From positions 806,001 through 870,000 of the forward strand of contig CP059070.1 of NCBI GenBank assembly GCA_017798125.1: a DNA stretch of 64,000 nt. The letters run 5' to 3'. The stretch comes from Cryomorphaceae bacterium. GTDB taxonomy: Bacteria > Bacteroidota > Bacteroidia > Flavobacteriales > ECT2AJA-044. Under the pieces are notes generated by a model. It did not search any database and was not told the DNA's origin. It saw nothing but the letters and a program-made list of their open reading frames with translations. The translations under genes were made by a program, and so were the position numbers. Each line of letters begins with the position of its first letter. Position 1 is the stretch's first letter. Of this stretch, positions 54,060 through 63,396 are shown in pieces.

Positions 54060-54152
54060 AGGTAGTAATTTGATTCTCCAAAGTATGGAAAATTTGCGTA
54101 CTTCAAGGGTCGCTTAAACGACCAATAAACAAACGACTAAAACTCAGTTTAA

Positions 54153-55181
54153 ATGTCTTCGAATTTTAAAACTTTGCTTGCCTTTTTAGGCCTCTTTTTT
54201 GGCTACGCCGTTCAAGCACAAGACACCATCGTTCTGCTCAATGAAGATCGCGTCATTGGCGACTTTAAAGGGATGTCCCGAGGCGTGGCCACCATTGAAA
54301 CGGCCTATAGCGATGCCGATTTTACTATTGAGTGGTCTGGAGTCGGCTACGTCATCACGAACAAGGTGTTCCTCATCAGGTATGAAGGTTCGGATTACGA
54401 TGCGGGTAAGATCCGCATGAACCCATCAGACCCCTCACAGATTATGATCACCTATGAAGATGGAGCCGGTGAGGTAACGGTGCCGCTACAGAGCATTGTG
54501 GAGCTCAGCGATGTAGACGGGGGGTGGATTGACCGCATGAGCGCCAATATCTCCGTGGGAGCAAGTTTGACGCGAGCGAATAACCTCCGCCAATTTACCG
54601 CGTCTGGTCTAGTAGGGTACATCGACGAAAACTTCAGTCTGAACGCAACAGTCAACTCCATTTACAGCACGCAGGACGATGCGAGCGATACGCGTCGGAC
54701 CGATGCGAGTTTGACCGGTCAGGTCTTCATCACACGAGGCTGGTTTGGCGCCGCATCCGTCAACTATTTGAGTGATGGGGAAATCAACTTGGTCTCTCGT
54801 TTGAACAACCGAGCGGGTCTCGGTAAGAACTGGTATCAAACCAACACTTGGTACTTCAGTTCCACGGTAGGGGTTGCGAACAACCAGGAAGAATTTTCGG
54901 GAGAAGACGCAGCAAGCATCAACTCATGGGAGGCCTTTGTGACGCTTGAACTCAATCTCTTTGACACGGGCGATCTGAGCCTGTTCTCGAACTTCACGGC
55001 GTTCCCAAGCTTGACGGAGGCCGGTCGTTTTCGTTATGATGCTAAGCTCGACGTCAAGTACGATTTACCGTATGATTTCTTTGTCAAACTCGGAACCACG
55101 TTGAACTACGATAACCAGCCTTCTGGTGGCGCAGTACCTTTGAGTTACATCTTCCAAACGACGTTTGGCTGGGAGCTCTGA
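54153..55181 (+). CDS. DUF481 outer-membrane protein, first of a tandem pair
   Basis: 342 residues with a signal peptide ending AVQAQ. A small N-terminal beta domain (about 25-110; DTIVLLNEDRVIGDFKGMSRG) precedes the DUF481 barrel (about 130-342; SANISVGASLTRANNLRQF, YSTQDDASDTRRTD, GKNWYQTNTWYFSSTVG), which ends in a terminal aromatic strand TTFGWEL. Function unknown. The next gene is a close paralogue 38 nt downstream. Confidence 0.9.
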   Translation: MSSNFKTLLAFLGLFFGYAVQAQDTIVLLNEDRVIGDFKGMSRGVATIETAYSDADFTIEWSGVGYVITNKVFLIRYEGSDYDAGKIRMNPSDPSQIMITYEDGAGEVTVPLQSIVELSDVDGGWIDRMSANISVGASLTRANNLRQFTASGLVGYIDENFSLNATVNSIYSTQDDASDTRRTDASLTGQVFITRGWFGAASVNYLSDGEINLVSRLNNRAGLGKNWYQTNTWYFSSTVGVANNQEEFSGEDAASINSWEAFVTLELNLFDTGDLSLFSNFTAFPSLTEAGRFRYDAKLDVKYDLPYDFFVKLGTTLNYDNQPSGGAVPLSYIFQTTFGWEL

Positions 55182-55219
55182 GCCTGATGTAGTACCTTCG
55201 CGTCGAAGCTATTGATTCG

Positions 55220-56245
55220 ATGCGGTTTAAAGCGTTTTTCTTTTTGATTTTGGGCCTCACGGCCCGATATACCCTGCACGCGCAGCATGATACGCTGTAC
55301 CTAACCAACGGTGACTTCATGGTTGGTGAAGTCAAGTCCATGAAAAACGGGGTGCTCAAGATTGAAACGGATTACAGCGACACCGATTTTTTGGTGGAAT
55401 GGGAGAAGGTTGCGGAGATGCATTCCGACCAGCCGTTCTTGATTCGGTACATCGGGAGCGATTATGTCAACGGAACTTTTGTGATGGATCCCGGTGATTC
55501 GACCATGATCATCATATCCCTAGAGTACGGGAGTTCTCTGAACGTTCCTATTCAATCCATCGTCTATCTCAGTGAGTTGGGTGGGGGTTGGAAAGATCGA
55601 CTAAAGGCGGATATAGCCGTAGGCCTGAACCTCACCAAAGCCAATAATCTTCGTCAGTTTAACGTAACGGGAAACCTTGGTTACTACACGGCCAACTGGA
55701 ACCTGAGCGCATCGGGGAATTCCCTTCTGAGCAGTCAAGATGATGTTGACGACACGCGACGAACCGATGCAACCTTTGGCTATACTCACTACCTCAGAAA
55801 CGCATGGCAAGGAGCAATTGGGGTGAGTTTTTTAAGCAACGACGAAATCAACCTGAGGTATCGTGTTGTGAATGGAGCAACTTTTGGTAAGAACTGGTTT
55901 CAAACCAATACGTGGTACTTCAACACGTCCTTGGGAGTAGCAAACACCGAAGAGGTCTTTTCAGATGCTGATGAGACTACCCGAAATTCTTGGGAAGGCG
56001 TTGTGTCCGTTGAGCTCAATCTTTTTGACTTAAGCGACTTGGATCTTCTCTTCAGCTTCGTTGGCTATCCCGGTTTCACGGAACGCGGTCGTTTTCGTTA
56101 CGATACCAAGACCTCTTTGAAGTATGACCTCCCATTAGACTTCTTTATCAAGGTGAGCACCACGGTCAACTTCGACAATCAGCCCACTGGAGACGCCGAG
56201 CGTCTCGACTACGTTATCCAGACCACCTTCGGCTGGGAACTTTAA
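55220..56245 (+). CDS. DUF481 outer-membrane protein, second of a tandem pair
   Basis: 341 residues, colinear with the preceding protein: DTLYLTNGDFMVGEVKSMKNG, ADIAVGLNLTKANNLRQF, SSQDDVDDTRRTDA, FGKNWFQTNTWYFNTSLGVAN and the same TTFGWEL end. The signal peptide (RFKAFFFLILGLTARYTLHA) contains a palindromic element. The pair arose by duplication and has diverged at many sites. Likely one transcript. Confidence 0.9.
   Translation: MRFKAFFFLILGLTARYTLHAQHDTLYLTNGDFMVGEVKSMKNGVLKIETDYSDTDFLVEWEKVAEMHSDQPFLIRYIGSDYVNGTFVMDPGDSTMIIISLEYGSSLNVPIQSIVYLSELGGGWKDRLKADIAVGLNLTKANNLRQFNVTGNLGYYTANWNLSASGNSLLSSQDDVDDTRRTDATFGYTHYLRNAWQGAIGVSFLSNDEINLRYRVVNGATFGKNWFQTNTWYFNTSLGVANTEEVFSDADETTRNSWEGVVSVELNLFDLSDLDLLFSFVGYPGFTERGRFRYDTKTSLKYDLPLDFFIKVSTTVNFDNQPTGDAERLDYVIQTTFGWEL
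55252..55268 (+). repeat. palindromic GAT element
   Basis: Stem GGGCC/GGCCC, loop TCAC, trailer GAT, 5' flank GATTTT. It encodes GLTARY in the signal peptide of the second DUF481 protein. Confidence 0.6.
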
Positions 56246-56542
56246 TTCTCAAAACAAGACCAAAAACCCGCCAAATTCCACATTCGAGAATTAGAAACCT
56301 CTTTTATATCAATGACCGTGCCAAAGTCTAAAACATTAAAAAACAGAACTATAAGGTTTTTATTATTCTAAAAAAGCTTCAAAACGAGAAAAATTGCCCC
56401 AAAAAGGTAAAATTTTCGTCGTTTTTCTTGTCCATTTGGAAATCCGGTTGTAATTTCATTATGAGCTTAGAGCTTTCTCCACCTTGCTCAAAGCCTAATT
56501 GCGCTACCTAAATGTTTGAAATGCACTCTAAAAACAACTATC
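56246..56542. other. AT-rich non-coding gap
   Basis: About 300 nt markedly richer in A and T than anything around it, with A tracts (near 56330-56350 and 56370-56410). I see no open frame of note, no clear terminator hairpin and no exact TAnnTTTG element. It probably holds the promoter of the DNRLRE gene and the untranslated end of the DUF481 transcript. Confidence 0.5.
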
Positions 56543-57589
56543 ATGAAAGCGTTAACCACCACCGGGTTAGTCTTAGCTTTCGCACTGGCAAGTGTCGCGC
56601 AAAGTGGTATGCTCCTCTTCCAACCGGGTCCTGGTCAAAACAACGGTTCTGATCAGGGCGGTTGGACAGACGGAAAAGATACTTGGACATGGGAATTGAC
56701 TGGTCAGGGATATCCGTCAGCCCCTGAAATAGCCGCTTCTCCCGTCAGCACGACCAACACAAACCAGTACAAGGCCTACATGCAGTTTGACTTTGCAACG
56801 CTCCCATACGACGTTGACTCTGTAATCCTGCGCGTTCACTTTAAGTCTAACGCTTGTAGCTGTGTCAGCAACTGTACAGCACCCTTTTACTTTTATTACT
56901 TGAACGAGGCTTGGGACGAGTCCACATTAGATTGGAACAATGCCCCAATGGAAGGAATGAGTTTTGCTGGGCCATTCTGGTTAACGGCTCCCAATGATTA
57001 TGGTGTTGTCGAGATAGACTTTACCGATCCATATCAAGAATGGGCGCATGGTCGTCGCAACAACTATGGTTTTGTGGTTTACTCACCACAGATGGGGGAC
57101 AACAACGGTGAAGTCTCCTTCCGTATCCATTCCAGTGATCACTGGGATGAAGACAAGCGCCCTGCACTTATGATCTACCCGACCGAAAAGAACAATGTGC
57201 TTGACGTAGCTACATGGTCCAAGGACGATCGATTCATGGCACAACGGGCCAATCCAGGGGGTGCGCTGAGCCAAGATGAGAAACCGTCCAATTCTTTGAT
57301 GAGCCCTGAGGACTATATGTCATCTCTTATGTCTCAATTGGACGCCAACACAGTAGAATTGAATGGTTATCCAAACCCAGCAGTCAACTACTACACGGTC
57401 GAAGGCTTGAATAGCACAGATCAAGTTCAATGGTTTGATCTCCAAGGCCGTATGATTCAACCTTCTGTTCAATACGGATTTGATGGAGAGCATCAATACG
57501 ATGTCTCCGCTCTTCCTTCAGGTGTTTACTTGATCGAAGTGCGCAAAGGAAATGCAACCCAACAGTTGCGCATGGTTAAGGCTGGCTAG
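56543..57589 (+). CDS. DNRLRE-domain protein with T9SS sorting domain
   Basis: 348 residues from ATG 56543, which begins a clean signal peptide (MKALTTTGLVLAFALASVAQ); the ATG at 56516 would add nine residues. The body is a DNRLRE-type beta-sandwich (about 25-230; YKAYMQFDFATLPYDVDSVI, NEAWDESTLDWNNAP, NNYGFVVYSP, RPALMIYP). A type A T9SS sorting domain follows (about 275-348; LNGYPNPAVNYYTVEG, LPSGVYLIEV). Surface-exported, function unknown. Its end overlaps the convergent efflux gene by 14 nt. Confidence 0.9.
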   Translation: MKALTTTGLVLAFALASVAQSGMLLFQPGPGQNNGSDQGGWTDGKDTWTWELTGQGYPSAPEIAASPVSTTNTNQYKAYMQFDFATLPYDVDSVILRVHFKSNACSCVSNCTAPFYFYYLNEAWDESTLDWNNAPMEGMSFAGPFWLTAPNDYGVVEIDFTDPYQEWAHGRRNNYGFVVYSPQMGDNNGEVSFRIHSSDHWDEDKRPALMIYPTEKNNVLDVATWSKDDRFMAQRANPGGALSQDEKPSNSLMSPEDYMSSLMSQLDANTVELNGYPNPAVNYYTVEGLNSTDQVQWFDLQGRMIQPSVQYGFDGEHQYDVSALPSGVYLIEVRKGNATQQLRMVKAG

Positions 57590-59021
57590 GGTCTTCAGGC
57601 TGTGACTCTTGTTCACTGAGCCAACCACCACCTAAAGCCGCATATAAGCGGACATAACTCCCTAGCAATTCACTCCGCCGGGCCGAAAGCGTTAATTCCG
57701 CTTCGAAGGCCTGGCGTTGTGATTCCAGGAATTCCAAATAACTCGTCACCCCTTTATCGTACCGCTCTCGCGATAGGTATTCTGCGTTCATCGCCGCATC
57801 AACCCGATCAATGGTGATGTCAATTTCCTTTTCCAAGTTGTCAATGGCCGCTAGTGCGTCTTCAACTTCTCTCCAAGCATTGAGCACGGTTTTACGGTAC
57901 TCGAACTCTGTTTGCTCGGTGCGTTTTCTTTCTACTTCGACTTGCTTTTTGAGTTGACCAAAGTTGAATAGCGGGAATAGCAGTCCACCACCAGCACTCC
58001 AAAGCACTTGGTCAGGACTAATAAACCCATTGCTGAGCGTACCGGCTCCTATAAGAGCACTGATGCTGATACTCGGTAATCGATTGGCTTGAGCGACGCC
58101 AATAAACGCGTTTTGCGCCACTAGGTTTTGCTCTGCCGCCCGGACATCTGGGCGCTGGGCCAAAACGTCTATCGGGAACAAGACCGGAATCTCAACTTCG
58201 AGCTCTTCGGACTCCAGGACATTGGTGGTGCGGATAGGCCCCGGGGCCCGACCCACTAGAAAATTGAGCAAGTTTCGAGTCTGAATCACCTGACGCTCGT
58301 ACTGCGGAACAGCACTGGCGGCAATGGCATATTGAATTTGACTCTGATTTAGATCAATCTCGGGAACCAACCCTTCGTCATAGCGCGCTTGGATGATGAG
58401 CATCATACTGTCTCGAGAAGCAGCATTACGCTTGGAAATCTCGACTTGGCTTTGGGCGGCGAGGTACTCAAAATAGGTCGAGGCAATCGTTTCAATAAGG
58501 GATAATGCCAAGGATCGATATCCGAATTCCGTTGCGAGGAGATCAGCCCGTGCGGCTTCATTTAAACGACGGTATTTTCCCCAAAAGTCGATCTCCCAGT
58601 TCATATTGACCGCTCCGAAGGCTTGCCCCAAATCCTCCCCATTCTGAATGCTGAAGAAAGAGGAGTTGCCGTAGCTTCCATCCACTCCCACATCAAAACC
58701 TGGAAGCAGTTCCGCCTTTTGAATACCCAATTGATATTGGGCAATTTCAATTTGCTTCGCTGAAATTAGAAGGTCCTGGTTGTTGGCCAGGCCCTCTCGA
58801 ATGAGGGAATCCAAAACAGGATCGTTGAAGAATTCCCACCAGCGAAGATCTTCCACTACAAATGCCAGACTATCCGAATTCACGGAGTCCGTTTCAAAGG
58901 CTAGAGAATCGTGGACGCTAAACCCTTCGGCCACCTCAAAATCGCGGCCTGCGTATTTGGGCCCCACTTTACAGGAGGCCATCAAAACCGTTAGTGCTAA
59001 AAAGCCGACTATCTTCTTCAT
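57576..59021 (-). CDS. RND efflux outer-membrane factor (TolC/OprM type), lipoprotein
   Basis: 481 residues with lipobox MASC (Cys17) and the OprM-type duplication of two helical/barrel repeats (NQDLLISAKQIEIAQYQLG; AQRPDVRAAEQNLVAQNAFIGVAQANRLPSISI; YDKGVTSYLEFLESQRQAFEAEL). It forms the outer-membrane channel of the tripartite pump. The start overlaps the pump-gene stop by 4 nt. It is the last gene of a three-gene operon read right to left. Confidence 0.94.
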   Translation of the reverse strand: MKKIVGFLALTVLMASCKVGPKYAGRDFEVAEGFSVHDSLAFETDSVNSDSLAFVVEDLRWWEFFNDPVLDSLIREGLANNQDLLISAKQIEIAQYQLGIQKAELLPGFDVGVDGSYGNSSFFSIQNGEDLGQAFGAVNMNWEIDFWGKYRRLNEAARADLLATEFGYRSLALSLIETIASTYFEYLAAQSQVEISKRNAASRDSMMLIIQARYDEGLVPEIDLNQSQIQYAIAASAVPQYERQVIQTRNLLNFLVGRAPGPIRTTNVLESEELEVEIPVLFPIDVLAQRPDVRAAEQNLVAQNAFIGVAQANRLPSISISALIGAGTLSNGFISPDQVLWSAGGGLLFPLFNFGQLKKQVEVERKRTEQTEFEYRKTVLNAWREVEDALAAIDNLEKEIDITIDRVDAAMNAEYLSRERYDKGVTSYLEFLESQRQAFEAELTLSARRSELLGSYVRLYAALGGGWLSEQESQPEDPSQP

Positions 59022-62000
59022 TCGTCTTCCGTTTTAGCTTGAAGCGCAGCGCGCTTTTCTTCGTACTTAAAGAGCTTCCCGACCATTACAAACATCATGG
59101 GATACATGAAGACCCCAATCAAGGTGGCAATACCAACCCCTCCAAGTAGGGCCATCCCCATGACCTTACGTGCTTCTGCGCCGGAGCCCGAAGCTAGAAT
59201 CAGTGGAAATACCCCGAGGATAAAGGAGAATACCGTCATCAATATAGGCCGGAAGCGCAACTTGGCTGCGTCCATAGCAGCGTCATAAAGACTCATTCCC
59301 TCTTGGAATTTAATGTTCGCAAATTCAACGATAAGAATCGCATTCTTCGCGGCCATCGCAATGAGCATGACCAGGGAAATTTGTGCGAATACGTTGAGTT
59401 CGTAGCTGGTACTGAACAAGCGAGCGAGATACAAGAACAGGAAAGACCCGAGCAAGGCGAAGGGCGTTCCTAAAAGGATACTCAATGGAAGCGACCAGCT
59501 TTCGTATTGAGCCGCCAAGATCAAGAACACCAGCACCAACGAGAAGGCGAAGACCACACCGACCGTACCTGATGCTGCCTTTTCCTGATAACTCATTGCG
59601 TTCCATGCAAAGGTCATGTCGGAAGGTAGCGTCGCACGGGCCACTTCTTCCAGGGCCGTCAGTGCTTGAGCCGAGGTATAACCCGGAGCTGGCCCTCCCA
59701 TAACTTCCGCCGACCGGTATAGATTGAAACGGTTGGTGTAGTCCGGGCCACTGGTGGGTTCTACTTGGACAAAGGTGCTGATCGGAACCGACTGACCGTC
59801 TCGATTTTTCACGTAAAAGAGGTCTAGACCGGAGGCGTCGCGACGGTACTCTGGCTCGGCTTGTATGTACGCCTTGTACAAGCGCCCGAATCGGTTGAAG
59901 TCATTCACGTAGGAACCTCCCAAGAAGGCCCCAAAAGTCTCGTACACAGAGTTCAAATCAACACCAGCCTTCAAAATTTTGTCCCGGTTGATGATGATCT
60001 CTCGTTGAGGAACCTGTGCTTGGAATTGAGAGAATGCAGCACCAATTTCAGGGCGGGCATTGGCCGCCTGAACAAAGGCCATTGTATTCTCAAACAAGTA
60101 CTCAGGGGGGTTACCCGATTTGTCTTGGATCATGATGCTGAATCCACCACCATTCCCCAATCCGGGAATAGCAGGAGGGCCAAAGCCATTCACTTGGGCT
60201 TCTGGAATACGCATCAATTGTGCATTCAACCTGCGCACAACTTCAAGAGCTGTGGCTTCGCGGTCATCCCAGTTCTTGAGCGAGACAAACATAAAGCCGT
60301 TAGACGGGCTAAAGGCACTGGTCAAAAGGCTAAATCCAGTCACGTTGGTGACGTACTCCACTTCGGGTTGTTCCATCAAGAAGGTCTCTACTTTCCGGGC
60401 AACCTCGTCGGTTCGTTGAATAGAAGATGCGTTGGGGCCTTGGATATTGATGTAGAAGTATCCTTGATCTTCTTCAGGAATAAAACCGCCTGGAACTTGA
60501 GTGCCCAAAAAGCCTGCCGCGCCAAAGGCAATCAAGAGAAACAGCACTCCACGTCCAATCTTGCGTCCAACAATTTTGGTAAAGCTCATGTACCCTTCAG
60601 TGCTTTTATCAAAGCCCCTATTGAAGGCTCCAAAAAATGCGCCCAATGGCCCCTTGATGGGCTTGGGCTTCTTCATGAGAATAGAGCACAGTGCTGGACT
60701 CAGTGAAAGGGCATTGATGGAGCTGAACACCACGGAAACGGCCACGGTAATCGCAAACTGCTGGAATAGACGACCGGTGATTCCGGCAATTCCGGCAACC
60801 GGGATAAATACCGCAACTAAAACAAGGGTAGTAGCGATGACCGGTGCGGTCACTTCTTTCATCGCCTCGGTCGTGGCCGTCTTGGGGTCCATTCCGTTCT
60901 CGATATTCACCTGAACAGCTTCCACGACGACGATGGCGTCATCTACCACAATACCAATGGCGAGTACCAACCCCAATAGGGAAAGAACGTTGATGGTAAA
61001 TCCGAGCAGGGGAAAGAGCATAAAGGCGGCTACCAGCGAAACGGGTATGGCCAGTGTCGGAATCAAGGTTGCTCTCCAATCTTGAATAAAAATGAAGACC
61101 ACTAAAATTACGAGAAGCAAGGCCACGACAAGAGTCTCTACGATCTCCGCAATACCGGCGGTGATTGGTTCTGTACTGTCTAGCGAAACCACATAGTCCA
61201 TCCCAGGAGGGAAACTCTCTGCCATATCTTCCATGGCCTCCCGAATTTCATCGGCCATCGCTACGGCATTCGATCCGGGTGCCTGATACATCGCAATCAA
61301 TGCCCCTGGCTTTTGCAAACCATCCACGGAGCTCAAACGAGTGTAGGCGTCATAGGATTGAAGACCCAGCTCAATTCGAGCAATGTCTTTAATCTTGACT
61401 TGTGATCCATCGGAGTTTGTTCGAACCACAATCTCTCCAAATTCTTCTTCGCGCTGCAAGCGGTCGGGAAGGCGAACGGTATAGGTAAACTCAGTTCCTT
61501 TGGGAGCCGGCTCGGCACCGAATTTTCCACCGGGCACAATGACGTTCTGCTCCTTGATGGCGTTGCTGATCTCTGAAATGGTAATCCCCAGCTTGGCAAG
61601 GATGTCCGGTTTTACCCAGATGCGCATCGAGTAATCTGCGCCCCCAAGAACGCTCACTTCACCCATTCCTTTGATCCGAGCCAGTCGGTCTTTGATGTTG
61701 ATGTTTGCGTAGTTCCCCAAGAACCCTTGATCGTAGCGATCATCTGGAGAAGTCAGCATGACGAGCATCAAAATATTCGGCATACTCTTCTTGGTGGTCA
61801 CCCCAAGGCGCTTCACTTCTTCTGGCAGTTTTGGCGTAGCCGTGGACACCCGGTTCTGGGTAAAGACGTTACTCATATCCGGGTCCGTACCTACGTCAAA
61901 AGACACTTGAATGGACATGGTTCCATCATTGGCGTTGGTGGACTTCATGTAAATCATGTTCTCCACACCATTGATTTCCTGTTCCAGAGGGGTCGCTACG

Positions 62001-62197
62001 GATTGCTCCACGGCAACGGCATTGGCCCCAGTGTAGGAAGCGGTCACTTTAATGACAGGCGGAGTAATATTTGGGTATTGCTCTAGGGGAAGCCCGGTAA
62101 TGGATACGGCTCCAACAATGACCATGATGATGGCGATCACCATCGAAACGATGGGACGGCGTACGAAAAAATTGTGCGATACTTCTGGATTACTCAT
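59018..62197 (-). CDS. efflux RND transporter permease, HAE1 family
   Basis: The inner-membrane proton-driven pump of the AcrB/MexB type, 1059 residues from the ATG at 62197 (MSNPEVSHNFFVRRPI); an ATG three codons upstream is also in frame. It has twelve membrane helices in two repeats, with conserved GIVVDDAIVVVEAVQVNIE, GFIPEEDQGYF, and MLIAMAAKNAILIVEFAN containing the charged helix residues of the proton relay. It is drug/hydrophobe type, not heavy-metal CusA type, judged by these motifs. It overlaps the upstream MFP gene by 8 nt. Confidence 0.95.
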   Translation of the reverse strand: MSNPEVSHNFFVRRPIVSMVIAIIMVIVGAVSITGLPLEQYPNITPPVIKVTASYTGANAVAVEQSVATPLEQEINGVENMIYMKSTNANDGTMSIQVSFDVGTDPDMSNVFTQNRVSTATPKLPEEVKRLGVTTKKSMPNILMLVMLTSPDDRYDQGFLGNYANINIKDRLARIKGMGEVSVLGGADYSMRIWVKPDILAKLGITISEISNAIKEQNVIVPGGKFGAEPAPKGTEFTYTVRLPDRLQREEEFGEIVVRTNSDGSQVKIKDIARIELGLQSYDAYTRLSSVDGLQKPGALIAMYQAPGSNAVAMADEIREAMEDMAESFPPGMDYVVSLDSTEPITAGIAEIVETLVVALLLVILVVFIFIQDWRATLIPTLAIPVSLVAAFMLFPLLGFTINVLSLLGLVLAIGIVVDDAIVVVEAVQVNIENGMDPKTATTEAMKEVTAPVIATTLVLVAVFIPVAGIAGITGRLFQQFAITVAVSVVFSSINALSLSPALCSILMKKPKPIKGPLGAFFGAFNRGFDKSTEGYMSFTKIVGRKIGRGVLFLLIAFGAAGFLGTQVPGGFIPEEDQGYFYINIQGPNASSIQRTDEVARKVETFLMEQPEVEYVTNVTGFSLLTSAFSPSNGFMFVSLKNWDDREATALEVVRRLNAQLMRIPEAQVNGFGPPAIPGLGNGGGFSIMIQDKSGNPPEYLFENTMAFVQAANARPEIGAAFSQFQAQVPQREIIINRDKILKAGVDLNSVYETFGAFLGGSYVNDFNRFGRLYKAYIQAEPEYRRDASGLDLFYVKNRDGQSVPISTFVQVEPTSGPDYTNRFNLYRSAEVMGGPAPGYTSAQALTALEEVARATLPSDMTFAWNAMSYQEKAASGTVGVVFAFSLVLVFLILAAQYESWSLPLSILLGTPFALLGSFLFLYLARLFSTSYELNVFAQISLVMLIAMAAKNAILIVEFANIKFQEGMSLYDAAMDAAKLRFRPILMTVFSFILGVFPLILASGSGAEARKVMGMALLGGVGIATLIGVFMYPMMFVMVGKLFKYEEKRAALQAKTEDE

Positions 62198-63350
62198 TGT
62201 CCGCAAACTGAGATTGGAACTCCTTTACGGTATACTGCACCTTTTGTCCGTCACGGAGGCGCTGAAGGCCATCATAGGCAATTTTAACGCCGGCGTCAAG
62301 CCCATGACTGATCACATAGTAATCGCGATACTTGGGCCCGAGGGTTACCGCTGTTCGGGTCACTGTTGAATCAGAGTTGATGACGTATACGGCATTTCTT
62401 CCTTGGGTCTCCATCACGCAGCGTTGCGGAACCAAGACAGCACCTTGAACCACGTCCATATTGGCGCGCACCTTGGCAAACTGCCCCGGACGAATGAGGC
62501 CACCGGTGTTCTCGAAGGAAGTCTGAACCAAGATCGCTCCCGTCCCGACATCTACGTTTCGGTTGATGAAATCCGTACGACCTTTTCCTTCAAAGACGCT
62601 TCCGTCGGATAAAATCAAGCGAAGATTAGACTCATGGGGTGGGTCCGGCTCTTCGTGGGTGTCTTCTCGTTCTTTGAGTGTCTCTCTAGCTAAGGCCAGG
62701 TAATCGCTTTCCGTCAAGAAGAACTGTACCCGGATGGAGTCAATCTGAGAAACCGTATTCAGAATTACGGGGTTTGGCGACTTCCCAACATATTCACCGA
62801 CCTCGGCCTCGGACTTTCCAATGACTCCAGAGATAGGAGCTTTGATGGAGCAATAGCCTAAGTTAATTTTGGCCAAATTCAGTGAGGCTTCTGCTGCGCG
62901 AACGCTCTCATCCGCTGCATCCTTGTTGGCTTTGGCATTGTCGTAGTCACTCTGACTGACCGCATTGATTTTAATTAGCGGTTCATACCGTTCTAGCTCG
63001 CTTTGTGCGTTGACTGCGTGAACTCGAGCCTCGGCCAGCTGACTCTCTGCGGCATTGACATCTTCACGGAAAGGTTGATCATCGATGGTGTAAAGCAGCT
63101 GACCCTTGGTCACGCGACGTCCTTCCCGAAAGTGAATCTTTTCTAGGTATCCATCGACCCGTGCTCGAATAGGGATATCTGATTTACCGAGTACCTCACC
63201 CACGAATTCCTTTTCCACAGGAACATCTTGAGTGGTGATGGCCACGGCTGAAATAGCAAAAGGAGGTGGGGTGGCGGCTGGGCCTTTCTTCCCGCAAGCC
63301 GCGAGTATGAAGGGCGCAGTGAGTAGAAGGGCTTTGAGCGATTGTCGCAT
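62190..63350 (-). CDS. efflux RND periplasmic adaptor (membrane fusion protein), lipoprotein
   Basis: 386 residues from ATG 63350, chosen because MRQSLKALLLTAPFILAAC is a complete lipoprotein signal. AcrA-type order: barrel-sandwich start (RARVDGYLEKIHFREGRRV), long hairpin (about 95-165), lipoyl return (GYCSIKAPISGVIGKSEAEVG), beta-barrel (GQFAKVRANM) and membrane-proximal end. It links pump and channel. It is the first gene of the operon; a TAAATTCG element just upstream (63375-63382, minus strand) is one base off the -7 consensus. Confidence 0.94.
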   Translation of the reverse strand: MRQSLKALLLTAPFILAACGKKGPAATPPPFAISAVAITTQDVPVEKEFVGEVLGKSDIPIRARVDGYLEKIHFREGRRVTKGQLLYTIDDQPFREDVNAAESQLAEARVHAVNAQSELERYEPLIKINAVSQSDYDNAKANKDAADESVRAAEASLNLAKINLGYCSIKAPISGVIGKSEAEVGEYVGKSPNPVILNTVSQIDSIRVQFFLTESDYLALARETLKEREDTHEEPDPPHESNLRLILSDGSVFEGKGRTDFINRNVDVGTGAILVQTSFENTGGLIRPGQFAKVRANMDVVQGAVLVPQRCVMETQGRNAVYVINSDSTVTRTAVTLGPKYRDYYVISHGLDAGVKIAYDGLQRLRDGQKVQYTVKEFQSQFADNE

Positions 63351-63396
63351 GGATGTAAATTTTATCCGTTGCTCCGAATTTAGCTCAATTTTAGGA

